Assembly: GCA_002712285.1 (NCBI GenBank)
Contig: PATC01000004.1
Location: 17,401 to 60,380 of the forward strand
Direction: 5' to 3'
DNA length: 42,980 nucleotides
Origin: Methanobacteriota archaeon
GTDB taxonomy: Archaea > Thermoplasmatota > Poseidoniia > Poseidoniales > Thalassarchaeaceae
Positions 1 through 8,505 of this stretch are shown here, piece by piece (positions within the stretch are counted from its first letter, which is position 1; the number at the start of each line of letters is the position of its first letter). Made by a program: the position numbers and the translations under genes. The notes beneath the pieces are model-generated. The model was given only the letters and a program-made list of their open reading frames with translations. It made no database searches and had not been told where the DNA came from.

Positions 1-926
1 CAATGATTGGACTAGGAATCATCCTTTCCATTTTCACTGCCGGTTTCGTGGTAGATTACACCTTTATCGCTGAAAATTGGGATCGCTACGGCTTGCTATC
101 TATCGCAATAGTTGCGACTCCGTTTGCTTTCCCAGCCTATCTAGTCAGTCGAGAAGAGAAGTCTGTCCGGCGGCGTGACGAGTCATACCCTGGATTCATC
201 CGTGCTCTCGGTGGAACGGCTCAGGCTCGCTCAGCTGAACCGAGCGCTACAGTTCGTGCATTGAAAGACATCGATTTCGGTGCACTAAATACCTCAATCG
301 ATATGCTGGAGAAGCGTCTCTCAATGCGAATCAATAGTGATAATTCTTGGACATGGTTTGCTGCAGACACAAACTCGATGATGGTTTCACGGTTCATTCG
401 AATCTATCTTGAAGGTGCTCAAACAAGTGGAGAACCTGCAGGTGTTGCGGAGCTTGTATCCAAAAATACGACTAATCTTTTGTCACTTAGGCGACGTCGA
501 GCCTTATCGTCGGGAACGATGCAGGGTGTTGCGTTTGGTGTACTTGTTGCAATGATCACGAGTTTGAACATCACAATTTCCATCGTTCAAGGTCTAGGTT
601 CATCCATTAGCGGTGTTGCCCAAGGTCTCGTTGGAACCGATGTATCTGCAATTCCCGCTATGGCAGGTGGCTTCGGACTACCGGTCCTGGACGACAGCAC
701 AGTAGTTGAGCAGAATATATTCCTGTTCAAAGTTCTCGTCTCTATACTCGTGATATTCATGATTATGGTTCTCGGTCTTATTTCAGCTAGGATTAGAGGA
801 GGTGGCATCGCTTTATCAGTGGGTCAAATGATTACGATGCTTTGGGTCGCTGGATTAACCAGTTTGTTGACCGCGGTCTTACTTGATGCCTCCATAGGCC
901 TATTCATCTCTAATGCAGCATCCTGA
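1..926 (+). CDS. flaJ: Archaellum assembly membrane protein FlaJ (C-terminal part, 5' truncated)
   Basis: FlaJ is the polytopic platform protein of the archaellum motor. It works with the ATPase FlaI and is related to the type II secretion F and type IV pilus platform proteins. The frame is open to the window edge. About 307 residues are visible against roughly 550 for the family, so the first ATG at position 3 is probably internal. What can be seen: two hydrophobic helices at about residues 1-47, a cytoplasmic block with a basic RRRDESYPGFIRALG stretch, a second cytoplasmic block ending in SLRRRRA, then further helices (about 170-197, 238-262, 270-300). This order matches the C-terminal half of FlaJ as I know it. 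It ends TGA directly against the convergent endonuclease III stop, with no spacer. The rest of an archaellum operon is expected upstream, outside the window. Confidence 0.82.
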   Translation, partial: MIGLGIILSIFTAGFVVDYTFIAENWDRYGLLSIAIVATPFAFPAYLVSREEKSVRRRDESYPGFIRALGGTAQARSAEPSATVRALKDIDFGALNTSIDMLEKRLSMRINSDNSWTWFAADTNSMMVSRFIRIYLEGAQTSGEPAGVAELVSKNTTNLLSLRRRRALSSGTMQGVAFGVLVAMITSLNITISIVQGLGSSISGVAQGLVGTDVSAIPAMAGGFGLPVLDDSTVVEQNIFLFKVLVSILVIFMIMVLGLISARIRGGGIALSVGQMITMLWVAGLTSLLTAVLLDASIGLFISNAAS

Positions 927-1574
927 TTAGCGACGGCGCTCTTCAGCAATCCGTTTCTTTGTTGCTGCCCATGAACAGATTGGGCACTGAGTTAGATCAT
1001 GGTTACGGGCTGGACAGTATTCGCGTCCAAAGAAGATGATCTGTAGATGACGGGAGTTCCATGTTTCTCTAGGAAAGACTGCCTTCAAATCACGTTCAGT
1101 GCGCTCCACATTACTACCGTTACTCAATCCCCATCGTGCAGCGAGTCGATGGATGTGAGTGTCGACAGGAAAGGCAGGAATATCGAAAGCCTGAGCCATA
1201 ACAACGCTTGCCGTCTTATGACCTACTCCTGCAAGTGATTCAAGAAATTCCCATTCTGGAATAATGCCGTGCCCTGAGTCGATTATCTGCTCAGCCATTC
1301 GTCGCAGATTTTTTGCTTTGGTTGGAGCAAGTCCGATTTCACGTATGATTTCTTGAATATCTGCGGTCTCTAACTTTGCCATTTCTTCAGGAGTCGAAGC
1401 GGCAGAAAAAAGCGCAGGGGTCACCTCGTTGACCTTCTTGTCAGTCGTTTGTGCTGAGAGCATAACAGCAACTAGCAGTGTGTACGGATCGGAGTGGTCC
1501 AGTGGGACTGGGGTTTCAGGATAGAGTTCGTCTAGCATCTTTCCGATGCGTTCCGCTTTCTCCATTCGTTTCAT
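927..1574 (-). CDS. nth: Endonuclease III (DNA glycosylase/AP lyase)
   Basis: HhH-GPD base-excision glycosylase that removes oxidised pyrimidines and nicks abasic sites. 215 residues, normal length for Nth. The helix-hairpin-helix LAGVGHKTA carries the catalytic Lys120, and VDTHIHR carries the catalytic Asp138; both match the E. coli numbering. The C-terminal Fe-S loop is atypical. Cys187, Cys197 and Cys200 are present, but spaced C-x9-C-x2-C, and no fourth Cys follows, where the usual pattern is C-x6-C-x2-C-x5-C. The cluster may therefore be absent or have a non-Cys ligand. Its ATG overlaps the PolX stop by four bases (ATGA), so the two repair genes are probably translationally coupled. Family assignment is secure; cluster loss is inference. 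Confidence 0.93.
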   Translation of the reverse strand: MKRMEKAERIGKMLDELYPETPVPLDHSDPYTLLVAVMLSAQTTDKKVNEVTPALFSAASTPEEMAKLETADIQEIIREIGLAPTKAKNLRRMAEQIIDSGHGIIPEWEFLESLAGVGHKTASVVMAQAFDIPAFPVDTHIHRLAARWGLSNGSNVERTERDLKAVFPRETWNSRHLQIIFFGREYCPARNHDLTQCPICSWAATKKRIAEERRR

Positions 1575-3532
1575 GCTCTACCCTCAATCATTCGTTGCTC
1601 GATCTCTGCACCTGTGAGACAATTCAGAATATCCTCACGTTCTAACCAACCTTTTCGAGCAATCTGTACACCAAACCAAACATCTGTGAGTCCTTGCGTG
1701 GAATGAGCATCTGGATTGATGACAATAGGGACGCCCTGATCCTTCGCATATTTGCATAGTCTCCAATCAAGATCTAATCGATATGGGCTCGCATTAATTT
1801 CGCAGGCTTTGAGATGGCCTTCTTGATTCAGTTCGCCCATACGTCTTAGCACAGAATGCATGTCAAGGGGTATCCCTTCTCTTCCCCCAATGATTCGGCC
1901 TGTGGGGTGGCCGAGTATAGTGAAAGTAGGGTCTTCAATTGCTCGAATTAGTGTTTCAGTATTTTCGATTTCATCTCTATTTCTCCAAGAACCCAAGGCA
2001 TGGATACTACCAACGACATGAGAGAGGCTTCTACGGACATGTTCCGGATAGTCTAGTCTGCCATCTGCAAGGATATCACATTCGGAGCCATGGAGTAATC
2101 GAAAATCAACTCCTGAATCCATCCATTTCTCATTCAATACACGAATTTCTCTTCCTTGTTCAGCAACCTCTTCATTCGGGATGCCGATGCTCCGTCCACC
2201 AATGTTCAATGCTTCTGAATGGTCTGCAATACCGAGGAATTTCCAGTTTAGATTAATTGCGGCTTCCGCCATTTCTTCAAGTGTTCCAGTTCCATCTGAT
2301 GCAGTGGTATGATTGTGGAGTGCCCCATTCACTTGCGTTGCTTCAATCAGATTAGGAAGCCCGTTCGAGATTGCGGCTTCAATCTCCCCTGTATCTTCCC
2401 TAAGTTCGGGTGGTACCCACTTCATTCCGAGATGAGCGTAGATATCTGATTCCTCTGAGGCCGGCAATCCATGTTCCTTAGCGGCTTCATATCCTTTAGA
2501 ATCACCCGCTTTATCTATCGGAAATAGTCCAAATTCATTCAGTCGAAGCCCAAGATCAAGTGCGCGTTGCCGCATGCGGACATTGTGTTCCTTACTTCCT
2601 GTGAAGTATGCCATGGTGTATGGGAAGACATGTGGCGGAACTAGGCGGACTTGAGCATCAATAGTGGAGTTAGCTTCCAATTCTTCCCAAGCATCTCCTC
2701 CTAGGGCGCTTAGGACAGAACCATCGATAGTTGTAGTACTCAAATTCTGGTCGAAGAGTGTAGATTCAAGAATTAGGCTGACCTTTGAATCACCAGCTCC
2801 TTTTACTTCGGCGACACCAGTAATAGAGACAAGTGCTTGCATTACCTTTTGGGCATCATCAAGATTCACTGCAGCGACCACATCGAGATCGCCTATGGAT
2901 TCTTTACGGCGTCTGGCTGACCCCGCAAGCTGAGCCCTTTGAACACCAGGTATTGCTGCAACCCTGGATTCAAACGCTTCTCCATACATCAAGCCGACAT
3001 CGAGTCTCCTACGTCCAGTAAATCGAGCAAGAAGTTCGATACCTTCGATTATTTTCTCCTCCATTTTTTTCCCCATACGGGGGAGATTGGACAATGCTCC
3101 TTCTTCGGCTGCAGACCTTAGTTCTGCTATGCTCTCAATCCCAAGTTCGTCATGGAATTGCTTGATTCTTTTAGGACCTAGACCGGGTACGCCAAGCATC
3201 TCGATTAGACCCTTAGGGACTCGCTCATACAGCGATTCAAGATCGCCCCAGGTGCCTTCACTTAGGGCTTCGGAAATAAGTCCTGCAATTCCCTTGCCTA
3301 CTCCTTTGATGTCAGTCAATGTCCCTGCTTCAATCTCGCTCCATAGGTCACTTTCATGGCCGGATAAAGTACGAGCTGCGTTTTCATAGGCTCGAATCCG
3401 GAAAGGATTCGCGCCTACAAGTTGGAGAAGAATTCCTACTTGTTCAAGGACTGAGATAACCTGACTTTTCGAGAAAAACGGGGGTTCTTCTCTCCGAGTA
3501 CGCGGAAGGCTCCACCCGTGAATCATCGCCAT
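1571..3532 (-). CDS. polX: DNA polymerase X family protein with C-terminal PHP domain
   Basis: Family X repair polymerase with a PHP phosphoesterase/nuclease domain, expected in gap filling alongside the coupled nth. 653 residues. Domains in order: helix-hairpin-helix DNA-binding part (about 25-165, with GVGKG and GVPGLGPKRI motifs), Pol-beta-like nucleotidyltransferase (about 175-345), PHP domain (about 403-640). The palm motif GSARRRKESIGDLD gives Asp215 and Asp217, and TGSKEHN lies at 311-317. The third metal-binding Asp, normally in a VDLRVVPP-type motif, aligns with Gln294 in AQVRLVPP. A segment of about 35 residues (about 257-291) seems inserted just before it. PHP metal motifs look intact (HNHTTASDG at 406-414, GIADHS, GSECD, GHPTGR, NPDAHS). 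The nuclease half may therefore be active while polymerase activity is doubtful. Start ATG chosen; a second ATG lies two codons in. Confidence 0.88.
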   Translation of the reverse strand: MAMIHGWSLPRTRREEPPFFSKSQVISVLEQVGILLQLVGANPFRIRAYENAARTLSGHESDLWSEIEAGTLTDIKGVGKGIAGLISEALSEGTWGDLESLYERVPKGLIEMLGVPGLGPKRIKQFHDELGIESIAELRSAAEEGALSNLPRMGKKMEEKIIEGIELLARFTGRRRLDVGLMYGEAFESRVAAIPGVQRAQLAGSARRRKESIGDLDVVAAVNLDDAQKVMQALVSITGVAEVKGAGDSKVSLILESTLFDQNLSTTTIDGSVLSALGGDAWEELEANSTIDAQVRLVPPHVFPYTMAYFTGSKEHNVRMRQRALDLGLRLNEFGLFPIDKAGDSKGYEAAKEHGLPASEESDIYAHLGMKWVPPELREDTGEIEAAISNGLPNLIEATQVNGALHNHTTASDGTGTLEEMAEAAINLNWKFLGIADHSEALNIGGRSIGIPNEEVAEQGREIRVLNEKWMDSGVDFRLLHGSECDILADGRLDYPEHVRRSLSHVVGSIHALGSWRNRDEIENTETLIRAIEDPTFTILGHPTGRIIGGREGIPLDMHSVLRRMGELNQEGHLKACEINASPYRLDLDWRLCKYAKDQGVPIVINPDAHSTQGLTDVWFGVQIARKGWLEREDILNCLTGAEIEQRMIEGRA

Positions 3533-3581
3533 GCAGAGTCATTTTGCCGACGGGTCTTGAAGCATCGTTTAGATGAGGGTT

Positions 3582-3617
3582 GAGGGGGGGATGGGCAACA
3601 TGGGACCCATCCCCCTC
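3582..3617 (-). terminator. Strong GC-rich hairpin between rhodopsin and polX
   Basis: An inverted repeat pairs GGGGGATGGG (3586-3595) with CCCATCCCCC (3606-3615) around a 10-nt loop. The stem can be extended by a G-U and a G-C pair. It lies about 40 nt past the rhodopsin stop on the minus strand. There is no clear U-tract after it, so it could be a 3'-end stabilising or processing hairpin rather than a classical archaeal terminator. Confidence 0.45.
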
Positions 3618-3656
3618 TCGGGGGTCATTTCAGAGACCGGAAACCGATCTTGAATC

Positions 3657-4469
3657 TCATTCCTCAGATTCGGATGCCTTCGTGTCCATGGTCGCGGCGT
3701 ACCACACCATTAGTCCGAATGCAACCTTGTTGACTGAATCAGCCAGGTTGTAGAGGATGTTGAGGAAGTCAAGATTCGGGTCAGTCCCGGTTCCCATGAA
3801 ATATCCAATTGGATAGATAGCCCATCCAACAGACAGGATAATTGCCATAGCGCGGAAAGCGAACTGAGTTCCTTCTGAAGCGGTATCTGCTCCTTTCTTT
3901 GCATCGCCTGCCCATACCTCATACATGATGTAGAACCAAGCGAGACATCCGATGATCAGCATTGGCATCTCGGGTGCGTGTCCTGCTTCTCCGAGGAATC
4001 CACTGATTAGCATAATCAGGGATGCGCCGAAGAGACGCCAGAAGAGCATGGCAGTAGCCGCACCGACAGCAGCCAGAATTAGGTAGAACTCAGCTACTTG
4101 GAGTGGGACTGTGATTAGCCAATCGACGTATCTGAGGACTAGGGGGCTCTGGCCTGCACCCAGAGCGTATGTCTGCGCCCATGCCTCTCGCATGTAGGTG
4201 TAGTGATACCAAGCAACACCGGTAACCAGTGCTGCAACAGTCATCGATGTGCGCCACTTTGGAGCAACACTTACACGCTCCATAATGAAGAATGCAGTTG
4301 CTGCAAACATCATCGCTGTAGCAATCCAGAAGGATGCACCCACGGTATCGTCTTCGCGTAACAAACTTGTTTCAGCGGCAGCGGTACCAATTAAGGTCAA
4401 GGCAGTCAATAATAGCGCAAACATTGCGCCACTTCGGCGTGTCAGATTTAGAGGATACTTGTGTCCCAT
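3657..4469 (-). CDS. Proteorhodopsin, blue-absorbing type, light-driven proton pump
   Basis: Seven-helix retinal protein of the proteorhodopsin type. I place the start at the ATG at 4469 (270 aa), not at an upstream in-frame codon at 4544, because a TATA box at 4493-4500 puts transcription start at this ATG. The chosen N-terminus also reads as a signal peptide ending near GTAAAETS. Helix C RYVDWLITVPLQVAEFYL gives the proton acceptor Asp116, Thr120, spectral-tuning Gln124 and proton donor Glu127 (D97, T101, position 105 and E108 of the classic protein). Gln at position 105 marks blue tuning. His89 matches the acceptor-linked His75, and Lys248 in DSVNKVAFG is the retinal Schiff-base lysine. 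All pump residues are present, so an outward H+ pump is expected. No retinal synthesis gene is visible in the window. Confidence 0.95.
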   Translation of the reverse strand: MGHKYPLNLTRRSGAMFALLLTALTLIGTAAAETSLLREDDTVGASFWIATAMMFAATAFFIMERVSVAPKWRTSMTVAALVTGVAWYHYTYMREAWAQTYALGAGQSPLVLRYVDWLITVPLQVAEFYLILAAVGAATAMLFWRLFGASLIMLISGFLGEAGHAPEMPMLIIGCLAWFYIMYEVWAGDAKKGADTASEGTQFAFRAMAIILSVGWAIYPIGYFMGTGTDPNLDFLNILYNLADSVNKVAFGLMVWYAATMDTKASESEE

Positions 4470-4492
4470 GGAGGGTGCACCTTGATGAGTAT

Positions 4493-4500
4493 CGTATAAA
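4493..4500 (-). promoter_or_regulatory. TATA box of the rhodopsin gene (leaderless transcript)
   Basis: On the minus strand this reads TTTATACG. Its centre lies about 28 nt upstream of the rhodopsin ATG at 4469, the spacing expected for a transcript starting at the start codon. No ribosome binding site precedes that ATG. Confidence 0.6.
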
Positions 4501-4525
4501 TGAATGTTATTTGCCTTAGCGTTTG

Positions 4526-4536
4526 GAATTAATTTT
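4526..4536 (+). promoter_or_regulatory. TATA-like element of the small membrane protein gene
   Basis: AATTAATTTTA centred about 27 nt before the ATG at 4560, again fitting a leaderless transcript. Together with the rhodopsin TATA box it makes a compact divergent promoter of about 90 nt. Confidence 0.45.
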
Positions 4537-4559
4537 AGCCCCATTAGGTAACACGCCGA

Positions 4560-4907
4560 ATGGGGAATACGATGCTTGATTTCGCCGAGACGATTCTCTC
4601 ATGGTCTTGTGGCACTATTGTAGTCATCTGGATTTCGATAGGTACCCTCGCACGATCGGTGCGAGTGGAACGTATTGCGCACAACAGCATGACTGTGTTG
4701 TGTTTCCTAACTGCGATTGGATTGGTCGTCTTCGATCGCCTGGGAGGTGAATTTTGGGATTCTGAGCCAATGGCTAATTTCCTTGCCTTCATCCTAGTAG
4801 TGATGGGAGTTGTGGGCCAAATCATTCCGATTCGGGGCGAAGAGATTCAAGGCGAGCCTAATCCACATCATTTGATGAAGGCTCGAAAAGAGAGAGAATC
4901 TGAGTAA
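4560..4907 (+). CDS. Small three-helix membrane protein, function unknown
   Basis: 115 residues, not recognised. Three hydrophobic helices are evident: about residues 11-30 (ILSWSCGTIVVIWISIGTLA), 42-59 and 73-91. A charged C-terminal tail ends in HHLMKARKERESE. The gene is divergent from the rhodopsin, with its own TATA-like element spaced for a leaderless start at 4560; a second in-frame ATG lies at 4572. Sharing a promoter region with a proton pump suggests a membrane-energy or accessory role, but that is only context. The opposite strand also has an open frame here, but it reads as an antisense shadow of basic and Thr-rich residues. I accept this strand because of the clean helices and the promoter. 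Confidence 0.7.
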   Translation: MGNTMLDFAETILSWSCGTIVVIWISIGTLARSVRVERIAHNSMTVLCFLTAIGLVVFDRLGGEFWDSEPMANFLAFILVVMGVVGQIIPIRGEEIQGEPNPHHLMKARKERESE

Positions 4908-4924
4908 TGAATCAATCAAATATC

Positions 4925-5209
4925 TTACTCATCGGCTTCGTGAGATAGTTTCTCATCAATGAATTGACGCATATATTCCGGTAATTCACCATTCAGGAAT
5001 ATCACATCATTGACTTCATGGAGTTTCATCAATGAATAGTATATCTGCATGGCAGTCATTGGAGTGCTACCACATCCTGTACAGCCTCCTTCTAGTGAGA
5101 TTGAGATAATCCCACCTGTTGTATCGACAACATTCACAATACCGTCATGAGCATCAAGTACAGCCTGAACAGGACCGACCGAATCCAAGATGAGCTGCTT
5201 ATCGACCAT
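4925..5209 (-). CDS. NifU C-terminal-domain Fe-S scaffold/carrier protein
   Basis: 94-residue stand-alone NifU-C (Nfu-type) domain that binds and transfers an Fe-S cluster to client proteins in the cytoplasm. The hallmark CxxC is Cys43 and Cys46 in GGCTGCGS, preceded by the typical VQAVLDAHDGIVNVVD strand-helix start and followed by a helix beginning TPMTAMQIYYSL. Length fits a minimal Nfu protein. The start ATG is supported by GGTGA eight bases upstream (5213-5217 on the plus strand, read in reverse). It is convergent with the small membrane protein gene and divergent from the pyrophosphatase. Confidence 0.9.
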   Translation of the reverse strand: MVDKQLILDSVGPVQAVLDAHDGIVNVVDTTGGIISISLEGGCTGCGSTPMTAMQIYYSLMKLHEVNDVIFLNGELPEYMRQFIDEKLSHEADE

Positions 5210-5212
5210 TAT

Positions 5213-5217
5213 TCACC
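5213..5217 (-). promoter_or_regulatory. GGTGA ribosome binding site of the Nfu-type gene
   Basis: GGTGA, complementary to the archaeal 16S 3' end, sits a few bases before the ATG at 5209. A TATA-like TTTATTG lies about 30 nt upstream of the ATG. Confidence 0.5.
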
Positions 5218-5330
5218 GGAAGTCGTCATCCTCTATCAATAAACGCATCTTCACGCAATGGAATTGACACATCCGTCGTTTAATTGACATATAGAAATTA
5301 GGGATAGTAAGGTTTCACCAAGATTCCAAT

Positions 5331-5337
5331 TAAATAT
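5331..5337 (+). promoter_or_regulatory. TATA box of the pyrophosphatase gene
   Basis: TAAATAT within an AT-rich stretch. Transcription start would fall near 5360, giving a very short leader that just includes the GGTGAT ribosome binding site at 5363-5368 before the ATG at 5372. Confidence 0.5.
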
Positions 5338-5371
5338 GGGTCCCATGTCGCTGTGAGCCATAGGTGATGAA

Positions 5372-7423
5372 ATGGATATCGCAATGATTAGTATGGGAGT
5401 AGGTGCATTTGGCCTTCTAATAGCAGTGTACCTTTACTCTCAGATTCAGAAAATCGAGATAGAAAACGAAACAGTAGCAGACATTACAGAACAGATTCAG
5501 AAGGGGGCCATGGCCTTCCTAGGAGCCGAATATCGGTATTTGTCGATATTCGTTGTTGTAGTTGCAGGTTTGCTGTTTTACATCAACGATTTCGAGTACG
5601 CGACACCAGTGGCTTTCCTAGCGGGTGCCATTTGTAGCGTTGCGGCAGGATATTCTGGGATGCGTGCAGCTACAAGTGCCAATGGTAGGACTGCTATGGC
5701 AGCATCCACGGGAGGTCAACCAGAGGCATTAGAGGTATCTTATAATGGAGGCGCAGTAATGGGTCTGTCTGTAGGAGGATTGGGCCTTCTAGGAATTTCT
5801 TTGATGGCATTCTGGTTAGGTAACGGACCAGAGATTCAGAATGTTGCTGGATTCGGCATGGGCGCCTCTTCCATTGCTTTGTTTGCTAGAGTTGGAGGTG
5901 GAATTTACACCAAGGCCGCTGATGTGGGTGCAGACTTGGTGGGTAAGGTTGAGGCTGGAATCCCAGAGGACGATCCTCGCAACCCTGGCGTAATTGCAGA
6001 TAATGTTGGAGATAACGTCGGTGATGTTGCGGGTATGGGTGCTGACATCTTTGAGTCATTTGTAGGCTCAATTATTGCAGCTATGGTAATCGCCCAGTCC
6101 GCGGGTATGGGTGCAGACTACATCACACTTCCAATCATGTTGGGGCTGGTCGGATATGCGGCATCAATCATCGGCGTATTCAGCATGAAGTTACTCAAGG
6201 GTGGCGATCCTGCTGCAGCGCTAAGGAATACTACTTTCATTGCAGCAGCCCTATTTTGGGCCGCTGGTTGGTTCGGAATCGATTACTTCGGTCTAACAAC
6301 TGGCACAGCGCCAATGCTTGCTGTGATCGCTGGCTCACTGGTCGGTATACTAATCGGTCTAGTGACGGAGTACTACACTGGCATCGAGGATGTTTTTGGA
6401 TTCAAGGTCAAGGCAATTCCGCATATCGGGCAGATGTCAAAGACTGGCCCTGCTACCAATGCCATCGCTGGACTTTCGGTTGGGATGATGTCAACCTTCT
6501 TGCCAATTCTTTTGATTGCTGCAGGAATATACGTTGCTAACAATGTAATGATGTCGCCGGCCGGCGCCACATCGGCTCATGGGCTGTATGGTATCGCCAT
6601 GGCAGCTATGGGGATGCTAGCAACTGTTGGAGTGACTATGACCGTCGATGCATACGGCCCTGTAGCAGATAATGCCGGTGGAATAGCTGAGATGGGAGAG
6701 TTAGGCTCAGAGGTCAGAGAGATTACTGATAGCCTAGATTCAATCGGAAACACTACTGCGGCCATTGGCAAGGGATTTGCAATTGGTAGCGCTGCTCTGA
6801 CTGCATTAGCTCTTTTCGCAGCATTCGGAACTGCAGCAAACCTGAGTGCAGAAGATTTGGCATTAACTAACCCGGAAGTTGTAATCGGTCTACTAATTGG
6901 AGGGGCTCTACCATTCGTCGTAGCAGCTATGACCATGACTTCAGTCGGTAAGGCTGCCAATGATATGGTAGTAGAGATTAGAAGGCAATTCGCAGAGATC
7001 GACGGTCTTCTAGAAGGTAGAGAGGGTGTTAAGCCCGACAGCCAGAAGTGCGTCGAGATTTCAACAGAAGCTGCTTTGCGTGAGATGATAATGCCTGGTG
7101 TCGTTGCTGTTTCCGCACCAATCATTGTCGGAATAGTAATTGGAGCAGAAGCTCTTGGAGGTCTGCTAGCAGGTTCTCTTGTAGCCGGTGTTCTAATGGC
7201 CCTATTCATGGCTAACGCTGGTGGGGCTTGGGACAACGCAAAGAAGGCAATCGAGCAAGGTCACATCGAGGGTGCAGTCAAAGGTGATTCATCTCACGAT
7301 GCAGCAGTCATCGGAGATACCATCGGTGATCCATTCAAGGATACCAGCGGGCCGTCGCTAAACATCTTGATCAAGTTGATGTCGATAGTGGCAGTAGTAG
7401 GTGCTTCGAGCGGTCTTTTCTGA
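5372..7423 (+). CDS. hppA: Membrane-bound ion-pumping pyrophosphatase, K+-dependent
   Basis: Membrane pyrophosphatase that couples PPi hydrolysis to export of H+ or Na+. 683 residues and many hydrophobic helices, in the usual range for archaeal and bacterial members. The PPi/Mg site motifs are complete: [20 protein letters not shown], then the Asp-rich block [37 protein letters not shown], and near the end [15 protein letters not shown]. The motif GNTTAAIGK (about 459-467) has Ala463 and Gly466 where K+-independent enzymes carry Lys and Thr, so I call it K+-dependent. Whether it moves H+ or Na+ cannot be settled by eye. Start at 5372 is supported by GGTGAT four bases upstream. With the nearby rhodopsin it gives the cell two independent ways to charge its membrane. 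Confidence 0.95.
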   Translation: MDIAMISMGVGAFGLLIAVYLYSQIQKIEIENETVADITEQIQKGAMAFLGAEYRYLSIFVVVVAGLLFYINDFEYATPVAFLAGAICSVAAGYSGMRAATSANGRTAMAASTGGQPEALEVSYNGGAVMGLSVGGLGLLGISLMAFWLGNGPEIQNVAGFGMGASSIALFARVGGGIYTKAADVGADLVGKVEAGIPEDDPRNPGVIADNVGDNVGDVAGMGADIFESFVGSIIAAMVIAQSAGMGADYITLPIMLGLVGYAASIIGVFSMKLLKGGDPAAALRNTTFIAAALFWAAGWFGIDYFGLTTGTAPMLAVIAGSLVGILIGLVTEYYTGIEDVFGFKVKAIPHIGQMSKTGPATNAIAGLSVGMMSTFLPILLIAAGIYVANNVMMSPAGATSAHGLYGIAMAAMGMLATVGVTMTVDAYGPVADNAGGIAEMGELGSEVREITDSLDSIGNTTAAIGKGFAIGSAALTALALFAAFGTAANLSAEDLALTNPEVVIGLLIGGALPFVVAAMTMTSVGKAANDMVVEIRRQFAEIDGLLEGREGVKPDSQKCVEISTEAALREMIMPGVVAVSAPIIVGIVIGAEALGGLLAGSLVAGVLMALFMANAGGAWDNAKKAIEQGHIEGAVKGDSSHDAAVIGDTIGDPFKDTSGPSLNILIKLMSIVAVVGASSGLF

Positions 7424-7539
7424 CTCCACCTACGTTAGTATCCTATCGTGTACACTCGCACTTGACAACCAAAGGTATGCAGTGAATACTTCGCAGATTT
7501 TTGTGAAGGCTGAAAAATAGCATCCCTGTGGGCATATAC

Positions 7540-8496
7540 ATGCGTGCTTACTTGTTGTCGCTATTGATGATGACAGTTGGCCTTGCGGGGTGCGTCAGTG
7601 ATGAATCAATTACAGGATCCGATATTGGCAATACTACCACTAACGAATTAGCATTACCTCAATGGCAAATCGGTGATCAGTGGCTGTATACATTCATCAC
7701 TCCAGAGTTTGGAGAAGATAGTACTCGCTTAGTAGTCGCAGATATTCGTGAGGATGATGGCTTATTCATGCTAGGTATCTCGTCAGAAGGCGAGGCTCAA
7801 AGACATGCAGTAATCAATCATAATCCATTCTTAGGCAGAGTTACAATGGATGGTTTGTCTGTTTATGAGAATGGAGATCCGCAGCCAGTTTTTAATTTCC
7901 CATGGGAAGTTGGTAACACCTGGAACTTTAGACTCTTAGGTCAAGATTGGAGTGCTAATACCGAGAATATCTTCAATGGAGAAGTCACAGTTTCTGCTAC
8001 ATCCGCTGAAGATCACACCCTCCGCTACGTGTTTAGTGGTAGAGAGGGTTTCATCAAGAGTCTACTTTGGACTGACAATGAAGGTGTAGATCACTTACAA
8101 ATGAATCTCAATGAAAAGAAAACTGACTATTCTGGAGATGTATTCTTCTATCGTGCGGGAGACATACATGACAATCTGTATGAGGAAAATGATCAAGAAA
8201 TTTATGACACATTCCTCGACGAAGGATATTCTCCAAATGAGGCATGGGATACATTGGTTTGGTATTTAGATGTTGAAATCAGTCAGCAAGGTGGCTCAGG
8301 TTCACTCAGTATCAAAGATCACGAAGGTGCTTCTCCTTTGACTCGAGCTTGGGGTGCAGGAGCAACAGAAAAGGGCTCATTTGGTACAATTCCATCTAAC
8401 TCCGGCGATCATTCAATCACTGTAACCTTGAGAGGTCAGGATTCCTTTGTTCACCTCAAGGTCGCCGGTGCTCTTGTTCGTTCTTGGACATTATGA
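7540..8496 (+). CDS. Secreted lipoprotein, function unknown
   Basis: 318 residues with a short signal peptide and a lipobox LAGC (Cys18), so the mature protein should be lipid-anchored outside the cell. After a Ser/Thr-rich linker, the domain begins ALPQWQIGDQWLYTF and continues as an all-beta-looking sequence without recognisable catalytic motifs. The ATG at 7540 is preferred over an in-frame GTG at 7528, because an A-rich TATA-like element (about 7512-7518) lies about 25 nt ahead of it and the signal peptide is cleaner. The hydrolase gene follows after 9 bases, so the two are probably co-transcribed. Function is not assigned. Confidence 0.82.
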   Translation: MRAYLLSLLMMTVGLAGCVSDESITGSDIGNTTTNELALPQWQIGDQWLYTFITPEFGEDSTRLVVADIREDDGLFMLGISSEGEAQRHAVINHNPFLGRVTMDGLSVYENGDPQPVFNFPWEVGNTWNFRLLGQDWSANTENIFNGEVTVSATSAEDHTLRYVFSGREGFIKSLLWTDNEGVDHLQMNLNEKKTDYSGDVFFYRAGDIHDNLYEENDQEIYDTFLDEGYSPNEAWDTLVWYLDVEISQQGGSGSLSIKDHEGASPLTRAWGAGATEKGSFGTIPSNSGDHSITVTLRGQDSFVHLKVAGALVRSWTL

Positions 8497-8505
8497 GGTT
8501 GCAAT

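Noticed and set aside
4544-4825. A 93-residue minus-strand frame opposite the small membrane protein gene
   Set aside because: Basic and Thr-rich shadow composition without helices; the plus-strand frame has three clear membrane helices and a promoter.
6577-7236. A 219-residue open frame on the minus strand inside the pyrophosphatase gene
   Set aside because: It is rich in Ala, Pro, Thr and Ser as expected of an antisense shadow, has no motif, and lies fully within a strongly conserved gene.
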